From Lachnoclostridium edouardi (GTDB taxonomy: Bacteria > Bacillota > Clostridia > Lachnospirales > Lachnospiraceae): a DNA stretch of 64,000 bases. The DNA lies in assembly GCF_900240245.1 (NCBI RefSeq), contig NZ_OESQ01000001.1, positions 2,536,084 through 2,600,083 on the forward strand, in the 5' to 3' direction. The position numbers and the translations under genes are program-made. The notes beneath the pieces were generated by a model. That model was not told where the DNA came from, searched no databases, and saw only the letters and a program-made list of their open reading frames with translations. Below, one piece after another: positions 16,176 through 25,240 of this stretch (positions within the stretch are counted from its first letter, which is position 1; every line of letters begins with the position of its first letter).

Positions 16176-17014
16176 AAAATGCGATGCAGTTGAAGGCTGT
16201 AGTAAAGAATATTGCAAAAGAGAAAAAAATATCCGCACAGCTTGTGTTACAGAATTATATGTTGGAGCGTTTCTTAGAGCGGGTATCAGTTTCAGAATAT
16301 CGGAATAATTTTATCATTAAGGGTGGATTCTTAATTGCCTCTATGGTTGGACTGAATTCAAGGGCAACAATGGATATGGATGCAACAATTAAGCGATATC
16401 CTGTGAGCGAAGAAACTATTCAAAAAATGGTAGAAGAAATTATTAAAATAAATTTGGAGGATGAGATTACATTTACCTTCAAAAGCATTGGTGAAATACG
16501 TGAAGGCGATGAGTATACCGGCTATCGCATAGCATTATCTGCGAATTATCCACCGATGGCAGTGCCTTTAAAATTGGACATTACAACTGGAGATAAAATT
16601 ACGCCTCGTGAAGTTGAGTATGAATATAAATTGATGATGGAAGATCGCAGCATCTGTGTTCTGGCATATAATATGGCGACGATATTGGCTGAAAAACTGG
16701 AAACGGTTATTTCCCGTGGAGATCAGAATACTCGACCAAGAGATTTCTATGATATTTACATACTTACCAAATTACAGGCTGAAAATATTGATCTGGAAAC
16801 ATTGGCATTTGCGTTGGATGCAACTACCAGAAAGCGGGAGTCATCAAGTGTTGTAAAACAATATCATAAGATTATGGAGACGGTTCGAAACAGCGAAATT
16901 ATGAATCGTCAGTGGCAGAATTACCAGAAAGATTTTGATTATGCTGCAGGGATCGAGTTTAGGGAAACCTGCGATGCAGTTGTTCGTATCATGGAAAGCT
17001 TACCGATATTGTAA
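16172..17014 (+). CDS. abiEii: AbiEii/AbiGii-type nucleotidyltransferase toxin
   Basis: This 280-residue toxin belongs to the DNA polymerase beta-like nucleotidyltransferase superfamily. Visible motifs are FIIKGGFLIAS (glycine motif), TMDMDATI (the paired-aspartate site) and the C-terminal lysine/arginine block with TILAEKLETVISRGDQNTRPRDFYDIYIL. These match the four conserved motifs of AbiEii. The GTG start overlaps the antitoxin stop. In phage infection such toxins halt growth, giving abortive infection. The gene appears complete. Confidence 0.9.
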   Translation: MKNAMQLKAVVKNIAKEKKISAQLVLQNYMLERFLERVSVSEYRNNFIIKGGFLIASMVGLNSRATMDMDATIKRYPVSEETIQKMVEEIIKINLEDEITFTFKSIGEIREGDEYTGYRIALSANYPPMAVPLKLDITTGDKITPREVEYEYKLMMEDRSICVLAYNMATILAEKLETVISRGDQNTRPRDFYDIYILTKLQAENIDLETLAFALDATTRKRESSSVVKQYHKIMETVRNSEIMNRQWQNYQKDFDYAAGIEFRETCDAVVRIMESLPIL

Positions 17015-17095
17015 GAGACAAATTGAATTAAAGAGGAAGAAAATTGCAATTTCATTTTCACATATTTTGTGTAGAATGTAATTAGAAAAGCTGTT

Positions 17096-17173
17096 TTCTT
17101 ATGCGTCTGATCTGGACTGGAATGCAATTATGGAGGCAATCCGTGGATGCTATTTGCGATTTGAGAAGAAGGA
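17096..17173 (+). repeat. Direct repeat, right copy, flanking the AbiE module
   Basis: This matches 15325-15402. In frame it reads SYASDLDWNAIMEAIRG...FEKKDKI and a stop. The remaining bases of 17015-17237 show no gene. Confidence 0.7.
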
Positions 17174-17237
17174 TAAAATATAAAAATGCAATTTGTTGAT
17201 AAGTTTTCCATCATATAGAAAGAAGGTATTTGCATCA

Positions 17238-18125
17238 ATGTATAATCCTCAATTAGAAACCTTTATTCATGTTGCGGATGCAGGGAGTTTTAATAAGGCT
17301 GCTTCAGAAAGCTATATTACGCCTACTGCTGTAATCAAACAGATCAATCTTTTGGAGGAGAGCCTGGGGATAAAACTGTTTGACAGGACTCATCGGGGGC
17401 TGATACTGACAGAGGCAGGAAAATCCATGTATCAGGACGCAAAATATATTATTCAGTACTGCAAAGATTCAGTAGTTCGGGCTAAGAGCACTATAAAAAC
17501 GCAAGAAGTGATTCGGATTGGAACCTCTCCTATTACCCCGTCCTCTGTTCTGGTAGAACTATGGCCGAAGATAAGAAAGCAGTATCCGGATATTAAATTT
17601 CAGCTGATTCCATTTGAAAATACGCCGGAAAATGCCAGGGAAATTCTGAAAAACCTGGGGCAGAATATTGATGTTGTGGCTGGAATTTTTGATGAAACCA
17701 TGCTGGAAGTGAGGAAGTGCAATGGAATTGAATTGCGTAGAGAACCAATCTGCTGTGCTGTTTCCCTTGAGCATCCTCTGGCAGAGAAAGAGAAATTGTC
17801 AATTCAGGATCTTTATGGAGAAAACCTTCTTCTTATGCACCGAGGCTGGAGCCGCTATGTCGATGAACTGCGTGATGATTTGCAGAACAACCATAAAGAA
17901 ATTCATATCATAGATTTTGATTTTTACGGAATGGATATTTTCAATCATTGCGAAAACAGCAGTGATGTGTTAATGGCATTTATGGGATGGGCAAATGTCC
18001 ATCCGCTCCTGAAAATGATTCCGGTAGAGTGGGACTATCAGATTCCTTATGGCCTGCTCCATTCCCCATCGCCGTCAGAGGCAGTGAAGAAATTTTTAAC
18101 AGCAGTACAATCCATTGCAAATTAA
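17238..18125 (+). CDS. LysR-family transcriptional regulator (first)
   Basis: A 295-residue LysR regulator. The N-terminal winged helix shows TFIHVADAGSFNKAASESYITPTAVIKQINLLEESLG (read in segments) and the effector domain follows from about residue 90. The ATG at 17238 is chosen because MYNPQLETF matches the start of the second LysR in the window (MYNRHLDTF); an upstream frame to 17193 adds an unlikely tail. It precedes and shares orientation with the redox/esterase cluster, so it is the likely regulator of that cluster. The two LysR proteins end alike (VEWDYQIPYGLLHSPSPS versus VDWSFTMPYGLIYSKNPS), so they are paralogues. Confidence 0.88.
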   Translation: MYNPQLETFIHVADAGSFNKAASESYITPTAVIKQINLLEESLGIKLFDRTHRGLILTEAGKSMYQDAKYIIQYCKDSVVRAKSTIKTQEVIRIGTSPITPSSVLVELWPKIRKQYPDIKFQLIPFENTPENAREILKNLGQNIDVVAGIFDETMLEVRKCNGIELRREPICCAVSLEHPLAEKEKLSIQDLYGENLLLMHRGWSRYVDELRDDLQNNHKEIHIIDFDFYGMDIFNHCENSSDVLMAFMGWANVHPLLKMIPVEWDYQIPYGLLHSPSPSEAVKKFLTAVQSIAN

Positions 18126-18128
18126 ACA

Positions 18129-18146
18129 TATAACCTTTAGGTATAA
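18129..18146. promoter_or_regulatory. LysR-type operator candidate E (ATAACC-TTTA-GGTATA)
   Basis: The inverted repeat AACC-N4-GGTA lies between the LysR gene and the first esterase gene. It is the weakest of five related sites in the window. Confidence 0.45.
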
Positions 18147-18157
18147 ACTGATGAACG

Positions 18158-18189
18158 AATCGAGACTTCTTTTGAGGTCTCGATTTTGT
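18158..18189 (+). terminator. Rho-independent terminator after the first LysR gene
   Basis: AATCGAGAC and GTCTCGATT arms are followed by TTTGTT. It separates the regulator from the cluster, so the cluster needs its own promoter. Confidence 0.7.
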
Positions 18190-18233
18190 TATGATCAAAA
18201 TAAGAAAGAACTAGAAAGGTGGTGCAGAAAACA

Positions 18234-19286
18234 GTGGATTTTCTTTTAAAAACTGTGTCTGTGTCGATTATCAGTCTTGGCATGTTCTTGACAGGATGCA
18301 GTTTGAAAACACCTGTAGAAACTTCTGAAGTTCCGGAGGTGTTATTATCTGCGATGAAAGAAACTATAAAGGAACAGGATTCGAGAAAGGGTATAGAAAC
18401 AGAAATATTCACAGAGGATACCAGAGTCAGAGAAGTCATGGAAGATCCTGTATTTGAAGATTTTGGCAGACTTATATTTCCGGTAGATCGACCAGTGGAT
18501 GATGATCTGACCTTAAAGGAGCTTGGTAATATTCTGGTCTGGTACAGTCATGTGAATCCACAAAGAACCGTATTAATTATCAATGAAATGAAAACAAGGG
18601 TTCAGAATGGAGAACAGATTTTTTACGATATTTATACAGAAGAAGAGAAAGCAGAAGATCCCTCCAAAGAAGATACCGGACTGTTTTTCTTCAGAGGGAA
18701 ACCAGGAGAAAAGTTCGCAGTTACCAATGCAGGTGGTGGTTTTATGTATGTGGCAGCGATGCATGACAGCTTTCCCCATATGCAGGAACTGGCAGAAAAA
18801 GGCTATAATGCATTTGCACTGATTTACCGTCCTGGTGCACAGACTGCCTGTGAGGACCTGGCAAGAGCCATTGCATTTATTCAAGAACATGCGGAAGAAT
18901 TACAGGTAGATACAGAAGGGTATTCGCTCTGGGGAGGCTCGGCAGGAGCACGAATGGCAGCATGGCTGGGAACTTACGGAACTGCTGCATTTGGAGAAAA
19001 GGAATATCCAGCGCCTGGAGCAGTCATTATGCAGTATACAGGACTTTCTGAAGTAGTGGGAAATGAACCGCCAACCTATGCCTGTGTGGGAACCAACGAT
19101 GGAATTGCTTCTTACCGAACTATGGAACGCCGGATAGAGGCAATTGAGAACCAGGGTACAGCAGCAGAAATAGAGATATTTAATGGTCTGGGACACGGAT
19201 TTGGACTTGGCGAAGGTACAATTGCAGAAGGCTGGCTGGATCGGGCGGTTGAATTTTGGGAAGAACAGACAAACTCTGAACAATAA
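18234..19286 (+). CDS. Alpha/beta-hydrolase lipoprotein
   Basis: A predicted lipoprotein of about 350 residues. The GTG at 18234 lies 11 bases after AAGGTGG; GTGs at 18219 and 18222 are alternatives. The signal peptide ends in the lipobox FLTGC (Cys22). The hydrolase domain has an oxyanion-type NAGGGFMYVA, a nucleophile elbow WGGSAGARMA (Ser236), an acid candidate in CVGTNDGIAS and a terminal histidine in GLGHGFGLG. This order matches the esterase/dienelactone-hydrolase superfamily. It should sit on the outer face of the membrane. First gene of the cluster; substrate unknown. Confidence 0.8.
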   Translation: MDFLLKTVSVSIISLGMFLTGCSLKTPVETSEVPEVLLSAMKETIKEQDSRKGIETEIFTEDTRVREVMEDPVFEDFGRLIFPVDRPVDDDLTLKELGNILVWYSHVNPQRTVLIINEMKTRVQNGEQIFYDIYTEEEKAEDPSKEDTGLFFFRGKPGEKFAVTNAGGGFMYVAAMHDSFPHMQELAEKGYNAFALIYRPGAQTACEDLARAIAFIQEHAEELQVDTEGYSLWGGSAGARMAAWLGTYGTAAFGEKEYPAPGAVIMQYTGLSEVVGNEPPTYACVGTNDGIASYRTMERRIEAIENQGTAAEIEIFNGLGHGFGLGEGTIAEGWLDRAVEFWEEQTNSEQ

Positions 19287-19339
19287 GTAATGATTAGGAC
19301 TGCCCTGAATAGACAAAAAATAATAAAGGAGACAGAAAC

Positions 19340-20185
19340 ATGAAACAGATTACATTGAACAATGGAGTAGATATGCCAATGGCAGGTATTGGAACCTTTC
19401 TTTTGACACCGGATGAAGCGGAAGCATCGGTGCTTTATGCGTTGGAAGTGGGATATCGTCTGATCGATACCGCAAATGCTTATTTAAATGAAAAGGCGGT
19501 TGGACGCGCTATGAAGCAATCGAGTGTGGATAGAGAAGATATTTTCTTGGAAACAAAGCTTTGGCCAACTTTTTATGAGCAGGCTGATGCAGTTGACAAA
19601 ACGCTGGAGCGTTTGGGAACAGACTATATTGATCTGCTTCTCATCCATCAGCCGGCTGGAAACTACACTGCCGGATACCGCCTGATGGAAAAGGCATACA
19701 AGGAAGGAAAGGTAAGAGCGATAGGTCTTTCCAACTTCAATGAAGAAAAAATAAAGGAAATCTTGGATATTTGCGAGATAAAGCCGGCGGTTCTGCAGAC
19801 AGAGATACATCCCTATGATCAGGAAAAGAAACTGAAAGAATTTCTGAAGCAGACAGGGATGGCAATTCAGGCGTGGTATCCCCTCGGACATGGGGATGAA
19901 AATCTTCTGAAGGAACCTGTGTTTATGGAATTAGGCCAAAAGTATAGGAAGGAACCTGCGCAGATTATTCTTCGTTGGCATATTCAAGCAGGGAATATTG
20001 TGATTCCAGGATCTAAAAATCCAGTTCACATTCAGGACAATTTTGAACTGTTTGACTTTACCTTGACGCAACAGGAAATGATGAGGATCGCAGAATTGGA
20101 TCAGCATAAGCGGTATTATATCAACACGCCGGAGCTGCTGAAAAAGTACGCAGAAATGGTTCCGCCAGTGGATGGACAGAAATAA
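19340..20185 (+). CDS. Aldo/keto reductase (2,5-diketo-gluconate reductase-like)
   Basis: A complete 281-residue NADPH-dependent oxidoreductase with the AKR catalytic tetrad: Asp43 and Tyr48 (DTANAY), Lys73 (ETKLW) and His103 (LLIHQP). The cofactor region GNIVIPGSKNPVHIQDN is present. The protein is cytoplasmic. It follows the first lipoprotein by about 50 bases with a GGAGACAG ribosome site. AKRs of this type reduce aldehydes and ketones; here the partner enzymes suggest a carbonyl product of ester or quinone metabolism, which is inference. Confidence 0.9.
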   Translation: MKQITLNNGVDMPMAGIGTFLLTPDEAEASVLYALEVGYRLIDTANAYLNEKAVGRAMKQSSVDREDIFLETKLWPTFYEQADAVDKTLERLGTDYIDLLLIHQPAGNYTAGYRLMEKAYKEGKVRAIGLSNFNEEKIKEILDICEIKPAVLQTEIHPYDQEKKLKEFLKQTGMAIQAWYPLGHGDENLLKEPVFMELGQKYRKEPAQIILRWHIQAGNIVIPGSKNPVHIQDNFELFDFTLTQQEMMRIAELDQHKRYYINTPELLKKYAEMVPPVDGQK

Positions 20186-20211
20186 AAAAGAATAGAAAAG
20201 AGGAAAATGAG

Positions 20212-20943
20212 ATGGCAAAAAAACAGACAGCAGGAAGGGACAGGCTGGGAAAACTGGCTCCTCAATTTGCAGAACTAAACGATGATGTATTATTCGGCCA
20301 GGTATGGTCAAGAGAATCCAGGCTTTCCTTAAGAGATCGAAGCATGATTACCATTGCGGCACTACTTTCGGCGGGTTTGTATCCACAGCTGAAGTCGCAT
20401 CTGAATCTTGGAAAAGAGCATGGGATTACCAGGGAAGAAGTGGTGGAGATGGTTACCCAGCTGGCATTTTATTGTGGCTGGCCGAAGGCATGGAGTACAT
20501 TTCCATTGATTCAGGAGGTTTATGGGGATGAGACAGGTGCAGTTCCGGCATTGCCGTTTCCTGTGGGAGAGCCAAATTCCGGATTTGCACAGTATTTTAC
20601 AGGACAGAGCTATCTGGCTCCAATGACGGAGGAACAGATTCCAACATTTAATGTGACTTTTGAGCCGGGATGTCGGAATAACTGGCATATCCATCACGCA
20701 TCTTCCGGAGGCGGACAGCTTTTAATCTGTGTCAGCGGGGAAGGATGGTATCAGGAATGGGGACAGGAGGCAAGAAAACTCCATTCTGGAGATGTGGTGA
20801 ATATTCCGGCAAATATAAAGCATTGGCATGGTGCTGCAAAAGATTCCTGGTTTCAGCACATTGCACAGGAAATACCAGGCAGCGATACGAAAACAGAGTG
20901 GTGCGAGCCAGTGACAGATGAACAGTACAGCCAGTTGAATTAA
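20212..20943 (+). CDS. Carboxymuconolactone decarboxylase-cupin fusion
   Basis: This 243-residue protein joins two domains. Residues about 20-105 are a CMD/AhpD-like helical fold (RDRSMITIAALLSAG, LKSHLNLGKEHGITREEVVEMVTQLAFYCGWPKA in segments). Residues about 125-225 are a cupin with metal ligands in NNWHIHH (His159, His161), a Gln/Glu region and KHWHG (His204, His206). The fusion recurs in anaerobes beside aldo/keto reductases and flavodoxins, but its reaction is not established. No signal peptide, so it is cytoplasmic. Confidence 0.88.
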   Translation: MAKKQTAGRDRLGKLAPQFAELNDDVLFGQVWSRESRLSLRDRSMITIAALLSAGLYPQLKSHLNLGKEHGITREEVVEMVTQLAFYCGWPKAWSTFPLIQEVYGDETGAVPALPFPVGEPNSGFAQYFTGQSYLAPMTEEQIPTFNVTFEPGCRNNWHIHHASSGGGQLLICVSGEGWYQEWGQEARKLHSGDVVNIPANIKHWHGAAKDSWFQHIAQEIPGSDTKTEWCEPVTDEQYSQLN

Positions 20944-20965
20944 GCAAGAGGAGGAGAATAGCAGA

Positions 20966-21415
20966 ATGAAGATTTTATTTATCAATGGAAGCCCTGAGAA
21001 AAATGGAAATACGGCAGCACTTGCCGCTTCTCTTTTAAAGGGAAAAGAATATGAAACACTGAATCTGACAGACTACCAGATTGGAAGTTACGGCCAGCAG
21101 CTTCCAGGTGATCAGCTGAAAGAAGTAATCAGAAAAATAAAAGAGTCAGAGATTCTGGTCATCGGCTCTCCTCTGTACTGGCACAACCTATGCGGTTCGG
21201 TCCGCAATATGCTGGATCGTTTCTATGGCCTGGTAGAGGAAGGGGAACTTTCTGGAAGGACATTGTATTTTTTATTCCAGGGAGCAGCGCCGGAACCCTG
21301 GATGATGGAAGCCGGAGAGTATACCATGAAACGATTTGCAGGACTTTATGGAATGAAATATGCAGGAATGGCGACAAATAGGCACGAGGCAGAAAAATTA
21401 GGAAAAGGGATATAA
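20966..21415 (+). CDS. Short NAD(P)H-dependent FMN reductase-like protein
   Basis: A 149-residue flavodoxin-fold protein beginning with the FMN phosphate loop INGSPEKNGNTAALA and carrying the IGSPLYWHNLCGSVRNMLDR block. Most relatives are 170-200 residues, so the C-terminal part is short but the core is present. It is cytoplasmic and probably supplies reduced flavin to partners. The next gene starts eight bases after the stop. Confidence 0.75.
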   Translation: MKILFINGSPEKNGNTAALAASLLKGKEYETLNLTDYQIGSYGQQLPGDQLKEVIRKIKESEILVIGSPLYWHNLCGSVRNMLDRFYGLVEEGELSGRTLYFLFQGAAPEPWMMEAGEYTMKRFAGLYGMKYAGMATNRHEAEKLGKGI

Positions 21416-21422
21416 GAAATTT

Positions 21423-22979
21423 ATGAAAAAAATCATATCAGGTCTGTTATGTGCAGCTTTTATTGCAGGGCTTACTGGCTGTGGGAGTTTGAAGCAGCTT
21501 CCAATCCAGACAGAGAGTGCTTCCCAAATAGAAACAGAAACAGATTCAAAAGACATAGGGGAAGCTAATAAAAAAAGAGAAAAGATTTTAATCGCATATT
21601 TTTCGGTTCCAGAGAATGTGGATACAGCTGGAGCAGACGCAGTGGCAGGGGCCAGCATTGTGGTAAGTGACGGAGAAAAGCTTGGAAATACGGAATATGT
21701 GGCAAATTTAATTCAGGAGACAATTGGCGGAGAACTGTTCCGGATTGAAACGGAGGAAGAGTATCCGTTGGATCATGATCCGCTGGTGGATCAGGCATCA
21801 GAGGAAAAAAGTGAAAACTTCAGGCCGGAATTGACTTCTCATGTGGAAAATTTTGAACAATACGAAACGATTCTGCTGGGATATCCCAACTGGTGGGGAG
21901 ACATGCCTATGCCTGTTTATTCTTTTTTGGAAGAATATGATTTTGGAGCAAAAACAGTGATTCCATTTATTACCCATGGGGGAAGCGGCGCTTCACGGAC
22001 AGTTGATACAATTTCAGAATTACAGCCAGGAGCATTGATTCGTGATAATGCACTGATTCTGTCAAGAAATGATGTGGCAGATAGTGAAGAAACCGTAGTT
22101 TCATGGGCTGAGTCACTGGGAATATCGGCGGTTTCACTTTCACAGGAAGATTTAGAACAGAATGCGTCTAATACAGCCTCGACGGCGGTTCCCACACCAT
22201 TGAAAAACCAGAGAATCTATTTATGGGATGATGGGAATATGCCCTCTGCGACACAATATACAGAAAATACGGGTTATTATGCGGATGATCCGGACTTTCG
22301 GCCTTATATGACATTTTATCCAGTTCCAGAGGGAATCCAGATTAAAGGCGCAGTTCTGGTAAATTCAGGTGGGGCATTTGCATATCGCAGTAACCAGAAT
22401 GAGGGAGGCCCCACGGCAGAGGAACTAAGCAGGCTGGGCTATCAAAGCTTTCTGGTAGATTACAGAGTGCAGCCTTATACGCAGGAAGAAGGAGCTCTCG
22501 ATCTGTCTCGTGCCGTCCGCTTTGTCAGGGCTCATGCTTCCGAGTATGGAATCAATGAAAAAGATATTGCAGTTATGGGGTTTTCTGCAGGAGGAATTCT
22601 TGCAGGAGAGGAACTTCTGAATTTTGATGGAATGGTTCAGGGACAGGAACTGGATGCAGATTATGTACCGGATGAACTGGATAAAGTATCTGCAGATGCG
22701 GCAGCTGCCGGAATGATCTATTCCTTCTATGGACGGTTGAGCGTTGCAACAGATGATGTAGAGAAGCTGGCAGCTTCTAAGCTTCCGCCAACTTTTTTCT
22801 GCTATGGCACAAGAGATCCATTTGTATCAGAGTTTGAAAAAAATATTCAGGCTTTGTCTGAGGCCAATGTAGAAACGGAAGTTCTTGTATTAGATGGAAT
22901 GCCCCATGGCTATGGAAATACAGGTGGCTGGATTGATGATTATGACCGATGGCTGACAGATATTTTTGCTCATAATTAA
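21423..22979 (+). CDS. Lipoprotein fusing a flavodoxin to an alpha/beta hydrolase
   Basis: A 518-residue lipoprotein (lipobox GLTGC, Cys20). Residues about 55-235 are a flavodoxin_4-like domain: IAYFSVPENVDT, then KLGNTEYVAN, YPNWWGDMPMPVYSFLE and FITHGGSGASRTV. A Ser/Ala/Thr linker leads to an alpha/beta hydrolase (about 255-518) with NSGGAFAYRS, the nucleophile elbow GFSAGG (Ser388), YGTRDPF and MPHGYG as acid and base. Each half resembles separate neighbours (30412; 18234). Together they imply FMN chemistry and ester hydrolysis at one extracytoplasmic site. Such a fusion is unusual. Confidence 0.85.
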   Translation: MKKIISGLLCAAFIAGLTGCGSLKQLPIQTESASQIETETDSKDIGEANKKREKILIAYFSVPENVDTAGADAVAGASIVVSDGEKLGNTEYVANLIQETIGGELFRIETEEEYPLDHDPLVDQASEEKSENFRPELTSHVENFEQYETILLGYPNWWGDMPMPVYSFLEEYDFGAKTVIPFITHGGSGASRTVDTISELQPGALIRDNALILSRNDVADSEETVVSWAESLGISAVSLSQEDLEQNASNTASTAVPTPLKNQRIYLWDDGNMPSATQYTENTGYYADDPDFRPYMTFYPVPEGIQIKGAVLVNSGGAFAYRSNQNEGGPTAEELSRLGYQSFLVDYRVQPYTQEEGALDLSRAVRFVRAHASEYGINEKDIAVMGFSAGGILAGEELLNFDGMVQGQELDADYVPDELDKVSADAAAAGMIYSFYGRLSVATDDVEKLAASKLPPTFFCYGTRDPFVSEFEKNIQALSEANVETEVLVLDGMPHGYGNTGGWIDDYDRWLTDIFAHN

Positions 22980-23003
22980 AGAACGGTTTAAGGAGAATGA
23001 AAA

Positions 23004-24008
23004 ATGGATAAACGGATACTTGGCAGGGACTTGCAGGTTTCATCCATAGGACTTGGGTGCATGGGAATGAGCCATGCTTATGGAGCGCCTGCAGATAAAA
23101 AGGAAATGACGGAATTGCTGGCAAAAGCGGTTGACATTGGCTACACCTTTTTTGATACGGCAGAAGTTTATGGGACACCAGAACACCCTCATGACAATGA
23201 AGAACTGGTAGGGAAGGCATTAAAGCCTTACCGTAATCATGTAGTACTTGCTACAAAATTCGGGATTCATTTTGATATGGATGCAGAGGAAGTAAACAAA
23301 CCTCTGATCCCAGATTCCAGACCGGAAACCATTCGGAAATCGGTAGAAACCTCCTTAAAGCGCCTGCAGACCGATCATATTGATCTTTACTATCAGCATC
23401 GGCCAGATCCACAGATCCCTGTGGAGGAGGTTGCAGGTGTGATGTCTGAGCTGATTGCAGAAGGAAAAATTACTCACTGGGGATTGTCAGAAGCAGATGA
23501 GGATATGATTTGCAGGGCACACAGGATATGCCCGGTAACAGCAATTCAGAACCGATATTCTATGATGGCAAGATGGCATACAAAACTGTTTCCCATATTG
23601 GAGGAATTGAACATTGGTTTTGTAGCATTCTCTCCGCTGGCGAATGGTTTCCTTTCTGCAAGATATAATAAAGATTCTGTTTTTGAAGCGGGTACGGATT
23701 ATCGCAGTGTGATGCCTCAGTTTACGGAAGAAGGAATGAAAAAAAATGGAACGCTTTTGGCTTTGCTGCACCAAATAGCAGAAGAAAAGCAGGCGACACC
23801 GGCCCAGATTTCGCTTGCCTGGATGATGACGAAGCGCCCTTATATTGTTCCGATTCCAGGAACAAGGAGAACAGATCGCTTGTACGAAAATGCAGGGGCG
23901 GCTGAGGTTGTTCTGCAGCCGGAGGAAATGGCATCGATTGATGGTGCGCTGAACCATATGGAAATGTCGGAGGTATTCGGTGGAAGCCGGATATCACAGA
24001 AGAATTGA
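23004..24008 (+). CDS. Aldo/keto reductase (AKR11/13-like)
   Basis: A 334-residue reductase, longer than the other AKR and of the voltage-channel-beta/YajO-like branch. Motifs are SIGLGCMGMSHAYG, the catalytic FFDTAEVYG (Asp, Tyr), VVLATKFG (Lys) and DLYYQHRPDP (His), then IVPIPGTRRTDRL for NADPH. The start follows TAAGGAGAATG. Last gene before the promoter at 24037. Second cytoplasmic carbonyl reductase of the cluster. Confidence 0.9.
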   Translation: MDKRILGRDLQVSSIGLGCMGMSHAYGAPADKKEMTELLAKAVDIGYTFFDTAEVYGTPEHPHDNEELVGKALKPYRNHVVLATKFGIHFDMDAEEVNKPLIPDSRPETIRKSVETSLKRLQTDHIDLYYQHRPDPQIPVEEVAGVMSELIAEGKITHWGLSEADEDMICRAHRICPVTAIQNRYSMMARWHTKLFPILEELNIGFVAFSPLANGFLSARYNKDSVFEAGTDYRSVMPQFTEEGMKKNGTLLALLHQIAEEKQATPAQISLAWMMTKRPYIVPIPGTRRTDRLYENAGAAEVVLQPEEMASIDGALNHMEMSEVFGGSRISQKN

Positions 24009-24036
24009 CAGAATAGAAGGAAAGGCAAGGTATATC

Positions 24037-24103
24037 CACACCTTTTGGTTGGGACTAAAATAACTTATTTGTCGTTCCAAACGGATTTCTTGCGTTGTAA
24101 AAT
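24037..24103 (+). promoter_or_regulatory. Regulated promoter A with LysR-type box CACACCTTTTGGTTGG
   Basis: The 16-base box at 24037-24052 is followed by GTCGTTCC at 24071-24078 and a -10-like TAAAAT at 24098-24103. All three elements occur at exactly the same spacing at 41025-41091. No good -35 box is present, which suits an activator-dependent promoter. It drives the cupin lipoprotein operon. Confidence 0.7.
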
Positions 24104-24145
24104 AGGCTTGGCAAATGGAAAAACACCAGGAAATGGAGGAACAGG

Positions 24146-25240
24146 ATGAAAAAATACAGAATATCAATATTAGCTTCGTTACTTTCTTTAAGCCTGACAG
24201 CCTGTGGAGGAAACAGTGTAAGCAATGCTGTTTCGGAAACAGCTGCAGAACAGACTGCAGCAGAAGTACAGACCAGTCAAAATCAGGAAGAAACAGAAAG
24301 TGCATCAGAGGGAGCGTCTGCACAGACTCAGGAGGGAATATCTGAACAGGAAGGTATCATTACAGCCAGCAGCGAGCTGCCATTTTCTTTGGGCCAGAAG
24401 ATAGATTCTGATTCTTTTACAGGAACAGCTTATATTGAAATGATGATTCCCAATGATGAAACCTATCATTTTCCCCAGACAAACCATCTTACCTTTGAGC
24501 CAGGGGCCAGAAGCAGCTGGCATACCCATGGCGGAATGGTGCTGCTGATTACTGGCGGAGTGGGATATTATCAGGAAGAAGGAAAGCCTGCCCAGATTCT
24601 CCGGCAGGGTGATGTGGTAAATATTGAACCGGGAGTAAGGCATTGGCATGGAGCTGCTCCGGACAGCTGGTTTTCCCAGATGGTAATTTTTGATTCCGGC
24701 TATGTTCCGGAAGAAGATGCACCTGCGGAGGAGCCGGTAACAGAGGAACAGTACAAACAGCTTGATACAGAAGAATATACAGGCCGTACGATTACAGCGG
24801 ATCATAAGTTTATGTTTGAGCAGGCAGCACAGGCAATGACGTCGGATACCTTCAGCGGACCGGCATATGTGTCTTCTTTAATCGGAGAAGATAATGCAGC
24901 TGGTGCACCGGATCTCCATTATGTGGTCTTTGATCCCGGAGTGATTAATAACTGGCACACCCATGAAGGAGGACAGATTCTGGTTGCAACAGATGGGATT
25001 GGTTATCATCAGATTGAGGGAGAGCCGGTACAGGTAATGGCTCCTGGTGATGTGGCTTTTTGTCCGCCAGGAGTGAAACACTGGCATGGCGGAAGCGCAG
25101 ATACCAGTTTTGCCCACATTGCAGTAAATACAAATCCGGAATTGAAAGGATTAGAGTGGTTTGACCGGATATCAGACGAAGAATATTCTTCCCTTCCAAA
25201 AGAAAAAGCACAGGCAGAAGGAGGAATAGAGAATGAATGA
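24146..25240 (+). CDS. Bicupin lipoprotein
   Basis: A 364-residue lipoprotein (lipobox SLTAC, Cys20) with a low-complexity Ser/Thr/Gln/Glu tether and two cupin domains. The first has SSWHTHGGMV and VRHWHGA, the second NNWHTHEGGQ and VKHWHGG, each giving the metal-binding histidine set. The cupin halves resemble the cytoplasmic CMD-cupin at 20212, so this looks like an exported double version. Function unknown; candidates are a metal-dependent oxygenase, lyase or lactone enzyme. It overlaps the next gene by eight bases. Confidence 0.88.
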   Translation: MKKYRISILASLLSLSLTACGGNSVSNAVSETAAEQTAAEVQTSQNQEETESASEGASAQTQEGISEQEGIITASSELPFSLGQKIDSDSFTGTAYIEMMIPNDETYHFPQTNHLTFEPGARSSWHTHGGMVLLITGGVGYYQEEGKPAQILRQGDVVNIEPGVRHWHGAAPDSWFSQMVIFDSGYVPEEDAPAEEPVTEEQYKQLDTEEYTGRTITADHKFMFEQAAQAMTSDTFSGPAYVSSLIGEDNAAGAPDLHYVVFDPGVINNWHTHEGGQILVATDGIGYHQIEGEPVQVMAPGDVAFCPPGVKHWHGGSADTSFAHIAVNTNPELKGLEWFDRISDEEYSSLPKEKAQAEGGIENE

